This document shows positions 34,411 to 45,801 of a DNA stretch of 64,000 nt, piece by piece. The first letter of the stretch is position 1. Every line of letters begins with the position of its first letter. The stretch is taken from NCBI RefSeq assembly GCF_910592395.1, contig NC_088317.1:6388001-6452000 (forward strand), read 5' to 3'. The notes below the pieces were generated by a model. It worked only from the letters and a program-made list of their open reading frames with translations, ran no database searches and was not told the origin of the DNA. Source of the DNA: Lineus longissimus (lineage: Eukaryota; Nemertea; Pilidiophora; Heteronemertea; Lineidae). Made by a program: the position numbers and the translations under genes.

Positions 34411-37036
34411 GGTCTCGTTAGGGAGTTTTTCCCAAATGTACGCGATGATGACGTGCCCCATTAACAGGACGTAACATCTATTTTAAAATGCGTTTCCAAA
34501 GTGAATGCATGAGGACAACCCATTTGTGTCGTATATCACTGGAAACGCCCGATTCCCCTGATTCTGCAGGATGTTAAATCGGGCATTTTATTTCTTTAAA
34601 TAAATCATAAGCGTCGCATTTGCTCCTAGCTCTGTTCACCATCCAAAATGGCAATATTGCCAATTGGGCCGGACAATCACGAAAAACCCCAAATATTATA
34701 CATTTCTTCCTGAATAATTCTTGCAGAGACCATTCTCCCATGAAAGACAGTTGCTTACGCTACACAAAAATCAAAAAAAAATCGAGGGTCAACCATTGAA
34801 CTTTTGAGATATGTTGAATTTTGCACAAATCAGCGAAAAACGCACCAACTGGTACTGGACGGCATTTCAACACGGGGCCGACGCACATCCAAAGTTCAGT
34901 GTACACATACGTCGGCAACAACAGTAATATGTAAAGAGCAAGCTCTAGTGAACTCACACAGCTGTTTGACATGGGGGAGCCCCTCCCCCAACCCCCGTCC
35001 TTCTGACATATTTAGCCAGTACATTGGGGGATGAGTCCCCCAAAGCCCTCCTTCGTTCTCTGAAAGTGACAGGTTTTAGTCAGTACATTGTGGGGAAGGC
35101 CCCCCCCCCCCCCCATTGGACTCTAAAAAAAAGAATTCCTTGGAGACGCTGAACAATAAGGCCCCATAAAGAAATAGTCCCCGCCCCGGTAGCTGTCTCA
35201 TATCTGCTGACAGAAGCAGCTCTTTGTGGTGAAATAATAATTGAATGCATGTCATGATACCCAGGAGCTTTTTCTCATTTCTGAAACAGTTGCATGGTTG
35301 GAATGAATTTCCAAATCAGTCCGTCAAATCTCTATGCAATGAAAATTGAAATGTCACAACTGTCTCCACCGACGCTGTCCTGTATGTCCTAGCAGATGAT
35401 TTTTAAATAAATGATGTGATTGATATACTTGTAGATTGGAATGAATTATTTCTTCAATGATATGAAAGTTGAAAACCCTCTGACATGTCTGAGTACAAAA
35501 ATGCAGAGGCAAGACACATCATGCATGTCATGACACCCAGGAGCTTTTTCTAATTTCTGAAACAGTTGCATGGTTGGAATGAATTTCCAAATCAGTCCGT
35601 CAAATCTCTATCCAAATGGAACTTTAAGACCACTCTATATTTGTGCAGTAGTGTTAAAACTGACTTTTTTGAAGTAAAGTACGTAAATCCAGAAGAAGAG
35701 GACGTTTTCTTAGTCTGCAATGAAATGTCACCGTCTCCGACGACTTTGTCCTGTAGGCCTATGTCCTAGGTCTCATTAGGGAGGGGTTTTTTTATTCATG
35801 CGCGGGCCCCCCCCCCCCTCACCGTAGTTCCTAAAATCATTGATTTCTCGGTCCTCACAGTATGTCAGTGTTGATTCAGCAGTTGTTTTGGCAAAGACAT
35901 GTTTTTTTGGAGTTTCTGAAACCTAGAGCGCTACTCAATAGGCGGCTAACAAGAAACTACGCATTTTACTGTTGTTGCCAACGTATACTATGTGTACACT
36001 GACCTTGGGATGTACGTCGGCCCCTAGTTGAAATGCCGTCCAGTGCCAGTTGGTGCGTTTTTCGCTGATTTGTGCAACATTCAACATATCTCCAAAGGTC
36101 AATCAATGGTTGACCCTCGATTTTTTTTTTATTTTTGTGTAGCGTAAGCAACTGTCTTTCATGGAAGAATGGTCACTGTAAGAATTATTCAGGAAGAAAT
36201 GTATAATATTTGGGGTTTTTCGTGATTGTCCGGCCCAATTGGCAATATTGCCATTTGGGATGGTGAACAGAGCTAGGAGCAAATGCGAAACTTATGATTT
36301 ATTTAAAGAAATAAAATGCCCGATTTAACATCCTGTAGAATCAGGGGAATCGGGCGTTTCCAGTGATATACGACACAAATGGGTTGTCCTCATGCATTCA
36401 CTTTGGAAACGCATTTTAAAATAGATGTTACGTCCTGTTAATGGGGCACGTCATCATCGCGTACTTTTGGGAAAAACTCCCTAACGAGACCCTAGCAGAC
36501 GATTTTTAGATACATGATGTCCCACACCCGCAATTCAGTGGTGCCGGTGTGAATAAATCTACTTGTGTGAATGGTCAATGGCTCATGACGTCATGAAATA
36601 ATTGCGTCACGAGGAAGGAAACAATGGGAATCACGTCCGACGTGGTAACTGTGGGTGCGGTGCGTCGTGAATGCAGGATCGGCCAATGCGCGGCCCATAT
36701 GGAATGCGACAAACTGTACCGGAACCAGAATTGTCATGGGTCTGCACAAATTTCTTCAGATTCGATGGACATGATGGATATATGAATTTTGTTTACACTT
36801 TATACATACGTAACCATTACACTCACTACGTTGTGTGAGTTATAAATGCGTAGTTTCTTGTTAGTCGCCTATTGAGTAGCGCTCTAGGTTTCAGAAACTC
36901 CAAAAAAACATGTCTATGCCAAAACAACTGCTGAATAACGCTGACATACTGTAAGAACCGAGAAATCAATGATTTGAGGAACTACGGTTAGGGGTTGGCC
37001 GCGCATGAATAACAAAAAAAACTCCCTAATGAGACC
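34411..37036 (+). mobile_element. Harbinger-type element (outer), TTA duplication
   Basis: It starts GGTCTCGTTAGGGAG and ends CTCCCTAATGAGACC, with TTA on both sides (34408-34410 and 37037-37039). No transposase is visible. Removing the inner insertion (35769-36491) leaves about 1.9 kb. Its interior contains a tandem duplication of about 270 bp (35245-35420 and from 35520) sharing GTTGCATGGTTGGAATGAAT. The copy at 37609-38241 supplies an approximate empty site for its left flank. Confidence 0.78.
35769..36491 (-). mobile_element. Harbinger-type element (inner), inverted self-insertion
   Basis: The ends GGTCTCATTAGGGAG and CTCCCTAACGAGACC match the outer element in reverse order. Its right 520 bp are the inverse of 34411-34928, and its left 190 bp are the inverse of 36846-37036. 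CTA flanks both sides (35766-35768 and 36492-36494). The uninterrupted duplicate at 35384-35420 reads GTCCTAGCAGATGATTTTTA, which is the empty site. Confidence 0.85.
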
Positions 37037-37493
37037 TTAAGGTAAGGTTGACATTACCCCGACAGCCTTTTTTTAACATATGATAAAACTGCAACCTCCT
37101 ACAAGTCTCCTGATACCCGACAACACTGGTTTCCTCAAAAGGAAAGGCTGGAACGACCATCTAGAAATATCATATGTACTATGACAATCTGCTCAAACTG
37201 TGTCATACTTAGCATCCCATACGTCGAAATATATAGAACGCCTCAATTGTGCAAAATAATCACGTTCAGCGTCAATCACATACTGCAAAACATGCATATT
37301 CTTATCCGGAAAGAATCAAGCTATTCATATATTCAACATATATCATATAGAAGCATATTTGTTTAGTCCTTGGGCAAGGCAATTCATGCCTTGTGCCACC
37401 GCAGTGTTCACATTTGGCGGAAACAGCACTTAAAACAGGTACCCCATTAAGCGCAACTTTGCATTCGCACTGCAAGCACCCCCCCCCCCCCCC

Positions 37494-37608
37494 CATTGTA
37501 ACAGCTGTAGTTTGTAGAGCTTGCACTTAACATATGCTCGTAGGGGGGTTCGGGGGAGCTCCCCCGACATAAAAGGGGGTACACTAAGTCTGTGACTTTA
37601 CATATTAC
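37494..37608 (+). repeat. 113-bp direct repeat with G/C hairpin, copy 1
   Basis: CATTGTAACAGCTGTAGTTT through AACATATGCTCGTAGGG and a GGGGGAGCTCCCCC hairpin. It is almost identical to 39070-39182. Confidence 0.85.
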
Positions 37609-38241
37609 ACCCCCCTTTAGGTAGGGGTGCGTAAGCTATACATGCCTGAAGGAATTAGTGCATTTCCATTAGAAATTCTCTGTATAGCTTGAAACAAAAT
37701 TTTTTCGTCAAAAATGGCGCCGATAAATATGCGGGGTAGATTCATGTGTCTTTGCGTCGCTCCAGCGCATCGGTAGGTCGCGCCCCATTGGCTGATTTTC
37801 AATTTTCAAGAATCTGTTTCAATTTTGGGTTCGGGGGGCCTTTCCCCCCGACACATGCCTAAAAAAATCAGGAAACATTTATTTGTATTCTAATTAGAAA
37901 AACTGCCGCCTAAATCACGTATTACTCACAAAAATGCCGACGTTTTGTTTCAATTTTGCCGATGTCACGTGGATAGTATATTCCACACGCGCGCACTCGC
38001 CTGGTAATTGTTGCCAAGACGTGTTTCTTCAATGTTTTCTCGAAATCACACTAAATCAACAATACAATATGATCCAAATAATACAAATACGCTTTTCGTA
38101 CCATCTTACATGCACTTGACTGCCCACTGCGCGTGCAAATTAGCGAGAGAAAAAATATTGTTATTGACTTTTTTTGCCAATATAAACGCCTGCAGAACCA
38201 TTTCCACATCGGCCGTGGCCTAATAATCCCAACAATTTTAG
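37609..38241 (+). repeat. Dispersed repeat, copy 2 (uninterrupted)
   Basis: Direct match to 33881-34410. It contains an extra block of about 90 bp including CACGTGGATAGTATATTCC that copy 1 lacks. A third G-run/C-run hairpin follows at 38241-38270. Confidence 0.85.
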
Positions 38242-38749
38242 GGGTGTTCGGGGGGGATTTTATCCCCCCGACACATTCTTCAGGACAGATCAAAGAATTT
38301 CATTTGCATGTCCGCCTTTAACAGTTTAAATTCTGTACAAAAGTGCTGTTTATTTGCGGAATTCAATCAAAACTCGCGCAGATTCGTGAAACAAGTCTCA
38401 GTTGGCAAATTGGCCGAACTCTCAATATACACCATCTAGATTCTGCACCCTAGCGGACAGAGAACAAACTACTTTCGGCCGTCTGCTTCAGTGGCGTCCG
38501 CACACGAATGAAGACACGATTTCGATTCTTCCTTTCAAATTTCCCAAATTTCTTGCAATATTTAGTAATTTTAACAGCAGTAAACCAATTCAATGGATCA
38601 TTATTACCATTCAGAGCATACATAGAAACTTTTTCCATAACACAACCTTTCGCAATAATTATTTTTGGCATTTTGTGGCACTGGCACTTGACTTGGCAGT
38701 CACAACCAAGTCCAAAGACAATTTAAACCAATTTATTTTGATGTCATAA

Positions 38750-39182
38750 TGGCAGGCCTATAGGCTCAAAATCACCCAGTGAGTGGGTACACGGAAGGGT
38801 TAATTGACTGTCCAATGGCAATGGGGGGGGGGGGGGGTGGGGGGCTTCCCCCATTGCACTGGATAATATCAAATTCAAATTCAAATTCTTTATTTGCACA
38901 ACTATCACAAGTACAGATGACATCCATCGCCCCCCCCCCCCCCCAACGGTAAATGACATGGAAGGGCTAGTTGACTGTCCACCGGGGGGTTTGGGGGGGG
39001 CTTCCCCCCAACGCACTGGTTAAAACCTATGTCGACGGAGGGGGTTTGGGGGGTGTCCCCCCCCCCCCCATTGTAACAGCTGTAGTTGTTAGAGCTTGCA
39101 CTTAACATATGCTCGTAGGGGGGTTCGGGGGAGCTCCCCCGACATAAAGGGGGGTGCACTAAGTCTGCGACTTAACATATTA
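38750..39182. repeat. G-run/C-run hairpin cluster with 113-bp repeat copy 2
   Basis: Two related segments with TTGACTGTCCA (about 38800 and 38970), poly-G and poly-C runs at 38823-38838 and 38932-38944, and hairpins near 38983-39009, 39038-39070 and 39118-39140. The 39070-39182 part repeats 37494-37608. Confidence 0.7.
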
Positions 39183-40083
39183 GAAAGTAGCTAAGAATAC
39201 TTACACTGCCACAGTGCCAGGTCAGAATTGTTAAAGACCACAACTCTCCCATTCGAATAGGACTCTAGCCTGCAGGGCCAAATTGCCTGAGTCTTGGGCA
39301 ATTTCGCCCAGACAAATTTACCAGCCTCTGCAATAGAACAATAAAATCATAAAAAGTGGAAACATCGTTAAATACCATGTAATTATTGAATGTGATGGGC
39401 CATGGTGTTTTCTATCATCACAGTCCTGGTTCCTTATCAAGCCAATTCCAATGGTCGGATGAAAATTGCCAAGAATTGGATGGAAGGCACGTATATAACA
39501 TGAAGAATTGTTAAGATAAATAAAATATTCAGATCATTGGGAAGCAATGTAAAACACTTATCAAGGGGCCTTGGTACAAAATATCAATTATAAATTATGT
39601 GAACATACTATTGCATCACTGCCATCAGTGCATGCCTGTTTCGAAGCAGGAAAGCCAGAGGCTGATCTTGATGCCCAGCAACTTTCATGTGATTCAATAT
39701 TCAACTGCGATTCATTCTTTGTGTATCATACAGGTCGGTACAACAGCTCAAACCAATTCAGCAATGATGACGAACTAGCAATACTAATGATATCAAATAG
39801 GCCTTTTCGACGAAGAGTAATCAGAGCCAAAACAAGTGAAATGCGACGATCAGAACACGTCAGAAGTAATAGGAGGCCAACAAACCAGGCAGAGGAAGAC
39901 ACTGTCTATGGGCCGTGAAAACCGCAAAAAAGCATATGCATTCGGAGAGCGCGATCGCTACTGGGAACCTTTTGGTCGCTCGTGGGACCCACTTTGATGA
40001 TCGCCGCCCAGACCCTAACGTGACCCGCGTGTCAATAGATGGCGACGGCGTTGTTCCAGGCGGCGGTCGACCTGCATATTTAA
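39183..40083. other. Mostly unique sequence, possible ORF, shared 85-bp segment
   Basis: A 115-codon plus-strand open frame at 39571-39918 (ending RRPTNQAEEDTVYGP) has no recognised domain, and I cannot tell whether it is coding. From 39941 to about 40024 the sequence is the inverse of 56543-56628 (GAGAGCGCGATCGCTACTGG). Confidence 0.4.
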
Positions 40084-40092
40084 TGCTTTCCC

Positions 40093-41621
40093 CAAGGAGG
40101 ATACCGCGGTGACGTCACATCACGTGATCCCGACCCATATTAGTGATCGCTATGGCCAATCAGATTCAGTCTACTGACAGCACCAGCACTGAACACATCT
40201 CTACGTCTCACTGTCTGGTGTGCTCCTGTACACAAAAACACCAATAGACATGAAATATTGCAATACCTAGTATGGATTCTTCCTGTGTAAAATAAAATTT
40301 ACAGAGCAGATTAACTTCCACGAATAAAAAAGACGTTTGGCGTGGCCAAAGTGCGGAAATAATGTCTCCGCTAAAATACACTACGAAATACACTAGGCAA
40401 TGCACTACGCAATATACAGTAGAGATGCAGTTGAGTTTGTTATTGTTTTGACTTAGAAGCCCGCCCATATCATAATATATTCATGTATTCATGAAGTATG
40501 AACTCATTTCTGTCCCATACAACTCTAAGAACAGTCAATTTCTCCTTAAATCATCACCGAAACCGCGATATCCGCAGGAAGATTTCGTTCTAGTGTCCGA
40601 AAATGCATGATCTTACAGGGGCGCTAACTCGACAAATAGAGGGGATCTATGGGGATCTATGCGAGTTTTAGGTATTACACAAGGAGGATACCGCGGTGAC
40701 GTCACATCACGTGATCCCGACCCATATTAGTGATCGCTATGGCCAATCAGATTCAGTCTACTGACAGCACCAGCACTGAACACATCTCCACGTCTCACTG
40801 TCTGGTGCGCTCCTGTACACAAAAACACCAATAGACATGAAATATTGCAATACCTAGTATGGATTCTTCCTGTGTAAAATAAAATTTACAGAGCAGATTA
40901 ACTTCCACGAATAAAAAAGACGTTTGGCGTGGCCAAAGTGCGGAAATAATGTCTCCGCTAAAATACACTACGAAATACACTAGGCAATGCACTACGCAAT
41001 TTACAGTAGAGATGCAGTTGAGTTTGTTATTGTTTTGACTTAGAAGCCCGCCCATATCATAATATATTCAAGTATTCATGAAGTATGAACTCATTTCTGT
41101 CCCATACAACTCTAAGAACAGTCAATTTCTCCTTAAATCATCACCGAAACCGCGATATCCGCAGGAAGATTTCGTTCTAGTGTCCGAAAATGCATGATCT
41201 TACAGGGGCGCTAACTCGACAAATAGAGGGGATCTATGGGGATCTATGCGAGTTTTAGGTATTACAGGTCTCGAACTTGTAAAATCTGTAAACATGCCTC
41301 CAAATCCATTATGATAATGAAGAGATTGCCCCATATCTGGGAGACTGTTTTGAAACCATCGCTAATTTTGGAAGATCGGTGCCCGGCTATTTGGTTTTAA
41401 AAACCCTATTTTTCCCCATCAAACAGCACTTTTCATTATTCAAATGATAGCTTATTGTCTGAAGACTTATTTCATAGCAGAAAAGTACTAATAACTCTGA
41501 TTTGATGCGAAAAATCTAACTTTTTTGATGACTTGATTTTCCCTTGGCCGTGGATCGAGTTTGTTTACAATATGCAGCGCCATCTTGGAAAAGCCGTGAC
41601 GTCACCGCGGTATCCTCCTTG
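40093..41621. mobile_element. 1.5 kb TIR transposon with 9-bp target duplication
   Basis: The ends are CAAGGAGGATACCGCGGTGA and its inverse GGTATCCTCCTTG, a perfect 26-bp inverted repeat that includes the CRE palindrome TGACGTCA. TGCTTTCCC flanks both sides (40084-40092 and 41622-41630). The interior holds two direct copies of a 587-bp unit, the second restarting with the terminal repeat at 40681. No transposase is present. Mutator-like is a guess from the duplication length. Confidence 0.85.
40094..41267. repeat. 587-bp tandem duplication, two copies
   Basis: AAGGAGGATACCGCGG starts at 40094 and again at 40681, and the two units differ at only a few positions I could see. The mirrored 86-codon minus-strand frames in each copy show no domain and are not annotated as genes. 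Confidence 0.9.
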
Positions 41622-41630
41622 TGCTTTCCC

Positions 41631-43200
41631 TGTGTATTTGAGTATAAACTTGTACGATAAATGATAAAGCGTGTGTGATCCGTGGTTGATGGATACTAAT
41701 ATCATAATAAGGGGGAAGGCGCCGTGGAGGTCTATAGCCAGGGTGGGGTGGGGGTTATAGTTAGGATGATGGTATCATGGCCGTTGACTGAAAAGCAGTG
41801 GGGGAGGACCAGGGAATATGGGGGCTATAGTTATATTTGAGTATAGATTTATACGATAAATGATAAGCGTTTGTGATCCGTAATTGTGGATACTGATATC
41901 ATATAATAAATATGTTTTTGTCCGCTCGGAACTACCGACATAGGCATCACACTGTAGGCCCTAATAAGATCAATACCCATGTCGTGATTTTACTATTTAG
42001 CAAATTTTATCCCGGCAAATTATATTTTAATGTGATTTATCCCGGCAAATTATATATTAATGTGATTTTACAGGTCATATTTAGGCCTAATACTAATAGT
42101 GATCAACCTTGTTACTATTGATTGATTATTGGCAACAATAAGTTCGAGGAAAAATGTTGAGATCAACTTTGTTATCCGAAGCGTATAGGCCTAGGATTGA
42201 TTGATTATGTCGTTTATCTTGTAATATTCATGTAACTATGTACACTGTATTATGATGTACTGTCTGTACTTTTGTGATAGCTGTGCAACTGCAAGTAAAT
42301 ACTTAGTTAGTTCATCACCTTTCGTACAGATGGCAATACAGGTGTGGGGTTTGGTGTGTTTGGGGAAAGGTCTCACCTTGAGCGGTTGAGGACAATGTCA
42401 CAACCAGAGGATTTTTATCTATGGTATGGGTTTGTGAGGGCACTAACATTGGAATAACGCTAAAAGCAGTAGTTGGTTTTAGGGTTGGCCGTTAGGCGCC
42501 GCAGGCTCATGTGCGCGTGTTAGCTGCGTGCGCACTAGCTGCCCTGAGACTGTGTATTTAAGGTGTAAATAAATGCACGTGTATAAACACGGACATGACA
42601 TGTCAGCCGGCTTTTTCAAAAGAGGGAGATTGAACATGAAAACAAGACAAAACTGACATAACATAAAATTTGCATCATCGATATTAAACCTTCACCAGAG
42701 CCTACATCATCGGAATGTCTTGGGCTAGCTAGTAGAAATCCGAGAATGTCTGATTTAACGAGCAGAAAATGTTAGAATCACGGTGCTGCCCTGATCACGC
42801 CCACTTTTCTGTGTTGTGACTGTGTATTGACTATTGTGAATTTTGTGTGTTCCAACGCTAACCCTAACCCTGGTAACCTCACCAGTTGCTCAAAAACTGC
42901 ATTGATGGTTCGGTAAAGGTAGGAAATATAATAATATTACATGAAACATGGCTTTATATTGAAATAAAAGTTTGTTCATATGATATAAAGTCACTTAAGC
43001 TAAGGACACTTTAACTTTGTCACATCCTTCCTCCTTGTCTGTTTTAACACTTTCTCTGATTTCATTTGTGATTTATCCCAAGGTCTATTGTTTTCTGTTA
43101 CAAAGGAGATATGTAGTGTTCCTTTATGCATGGAAAACTGGTTTGAATGAGTTATTTTTTAACAAAAACAAATGATGTGGAAGACAAAATTATGACTGTC
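41631..43200. other. Non-coding stretch
   Basis: A 33-bp segment TATAGTTAGGATGATGGTAT links to the inverted repeats at 32221 and 32326. From about 42005 there are two copies of TTTATCCCGGCAAATTATAT. TATTTAAGG at about 42557 is TATA-like. No exon is supported. Confidence 0.4.
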
Positions 43201-43399
43201 CATGGAGGTATTAATACCTCCATGGACTGTCCTTCAGAAAATGGCATTTTCAACTCGTTCGGCACCACCAACAACCGAGAAAAATGTAAAAGACCGTTGG
43301 TCTTGAATTAGATCTGTGCAGAATTGGGAATATATCAGGAAATTGTCCCAGTGGATGAGGTGATTTTAGCATGGAGGTATTATTAATAATACCTCCATG
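43201..43399. repeat. Two perfect palindromes, CATGGAGGTATTA type
   Basis: A 24-bp perfect palindrome at 43201-43224 starts CATGGAGGTATT. A 30-bp one at 43370-43399 starts CATGGAGGTATTATT. They are about 145 bp apart and share the outer half-site GGAGGTATTA. A single half-site occurs at 30383-30393. Confidence 0.75.
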
Positions 43400-43979
43400 A
43401 TTTTAGGCAATTCTTAGGCGTATTGCATTAGGTCTTATTTTGGCCCTTTTTGACCGATCTAACCCTTATATTTTCTGTAATTCACACTGAACAACTTACT
43501 TTTAGTCCGTTTCATCATTTGTAATCCCCTCATACCAAAAACAGATAAAAAAAAACTATAATTCATAATTTTAGGTTTTTCGGTTGACTTTAACTGAAAA
43601 TCCTTATAGACCCCAACCCTTAGTACCTGATTTATCAGTCGAATATGGCAAATATACTTTTTTGGTGGAAATGATCTGGAACAATCATTTATTCATATAA
43701 AGCTGGTATATATGTCCATCGCACGGTAAATTTGTTTTTTAATTGAATTTTTTTGAAAATAGCCCCAAAAAGTACCCCGCCCAATATTGAAAGGGTCCAT
43801 TTGAACCCTCCAAACGTAGTCGATTTGCACCGAATGCTAAATAATGTTGAGATCTATGCCCTACCAACAAAATATGATGAAATGAAAACATTCGTAATGA
43901 TTTTAGCTGTAATTTCAGCCATTATCTAAAGAGCCCCTTCCGCCGCCTCTTTTCTGTTATATTCCTGATGGAGACAAGT

Positions 43980-45290
43980 CTTCAGTGTGCTGTCCCAATC
44001 AATCAACAAGATAGTCTCATAGAGATGATATTTATAGAGACAAGTATTCAGTGTGCCCTCCCAATAAGTCAACAAAATGTCGCATGGAGGTGTCACTTAT
44101 GGACACATGACTGTCTTGTCTCAATCAGACAACAAGATTGTCATTAAGAGATTCCCTTTTGGAGGCAAGTCTTCGATGTGCTGCCCCAATCAGCAAGGTG
44201 TCCTCATATAGATGTCACTTATGGAAACATAGTCTTGTCTCAATCAGAATACAAGATGGTATCAACAAGATGTCCCTTTTGGAGGCAAGTTTTCAGTGTG
44301 CTCTCGAAGGGATGCCACTAGAGACAGGTCTTCAATGTGCTGTCACAATCAGCCTACAAGGTGTCCGCGTACATATGTCACTTATGGAGACATGTCTTGT
44401 CTCAATCAGACAACTAGATGGTCTCAAAGACATGTCCCTTTTTGATGCAAGTCTTCAGTGTGCTCTCGAATGGATGTCTTTTATGGAGATAAGTCTTCAA
44501 TGTGCTGTCACAATCAGCCAACAAGGTGTCCTCATACATATGTCACTTATGGAGACATGTCTTGTCTCAATCAGACAACTAGATGGTCTCAAAGACGTGT
44601 CCCTTTTTGAGGCAAGTCTTTAGTGAGTTGTCGAAGGGATGCCACTTATAGAGACAGGTCTTCAATGTGCTGTCACAATCAGCCAACAAGGTGTCATCAT
44701 ACATACGTCACTTATGAAGACATGTCTTGTCTCAATCAGACAACTAGATGGTCTCAAAGACATGTCCCTTTTTGATGCAAGTCTTCAGTTTACTCTCGAA
44801 TGGATGTCTTTTACGGAGACAAGTCTTCAATGTGCTGTCACAATCAGCCAACAAGGTGTCCTCCTACAGATGTCACTCTTGGAGACTTGTCTTGTCCAAT
44901 CAGACAACAAGATGGTCTCATAGAGATGTCCTTTATGGACGCATATCTTCAGTGTGCGTGCTGCACCGAACAGACAACAAGGTGGTCTCATTGAGATGTC
45001 ACTTATGGAGACTATGGTGTGCTGTCCTGATCAGACAAAAAGGGGGTCTCAAATGGATGTGTTCGGTGTGGTCTCAAAGGTTTGTAGGCATGTCTTCAGT
45101 GTGGTGTCCCAATCGGTCAACAATATTTTCTCGTAGAGTCTAGAGCGTTCCTTATGGAGGGAAGTCTTCGGTGTGCAGTCCTAATCGGACACCAAGATGT
45201 TCTTAAAGAGATATTGCTTATGGAGCCATGTCTTGGTGTGCAGTCTTTAACAGACAACAAGGTGGTCTCACAGAGATGTCACTGTGATAC
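43980..45290 (+). repeat. 165-bp higher-order satellite of about 55-bp monomers
   Basis: The block with CATGTCTTGTCTCAATCAGA recurs at 44391, 44556, 44721 and 44886, exactly 165 bp apart. Within each unit, GTCTTCAGTGTGCT- and CAATCAGACAAC-like segments recur every 50-60 bp. Because 165 is a multiple of 3, a plus-strand frame stays open for over 160 codons (44138-44623). That is expected from the periodicity, so I do not call it a gene. The outer copies are more diverged. Confidence 0.88.
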
Positions 45291-45621
45291 AAAGAAGAGT
45301 CACAGAAATGAACTTTAGCCTAGTGAAAAAGATAATAGACAAGGCGATAGATTTCAGGTCATTTAATTATTATTATCTGCTCTGCTCATTGCCCACACCA
45401 AACCCTTATTCAAGACTTTAAAATCATTAGAAGTAACAGATATACACACTCTACTACAAATGAAGTTTCTACACAAATTTTTCAATAATTGCGATCTGGG
45501 TTACTTCATTCATGCATCAAAACAAATGACCAAATACATCCTCACAATACTAGAAACGGGCAGAAATCAATAATCCCACGATCCCGACTTAACATTAGGA
45601 AAAAATACAATTTTTGTCACT

Positions 45622-45799
45622 CAGTAGAACCTCTCTATTAAGGACATCATCGGGACTGCCAAATGCTGTCCTTAATAGAGAGGTGTCCTGATTAGAGAGG
45701 TCATATTGAATGGAAAGTACCAATTTGGGACCAAAACTAGTGTCCTTAATAGTGAGGTTGTCCTTCATAGAGAGGTATCCGCTAAGGGAGGTTCCACTG
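45622..45799. mobile_element. Tigger/pogo-like MITE
   Basis: The ends CAGTAGAACCTC and GAGGTTCCACTG are inverted, with internal repeats of GTCCTTAATAGAGAGGT. TA follows at the right (45800-45801); the left TA is not intact. Related pieces lie at 18812-18905 and 28690-28815. Confidence 0.65.
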
Positions 45800-45801
45800 T
45801 A

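Noticed and set aside
40208-41055. Two almost identical 86-codon minus-strand frames as a duplicated gene
   Set aside because: Both lie in the 587-bp tandem of a non-autonomous transposon and have no recognisable domain or coding bias.
44138-44923. Plus-strand frames of 161 and 94 codons as a repeat protein gene
   Set aside because: The open frame follows from the 165-bp satellite period being a multiple of three; no start context, splice sites or domain.
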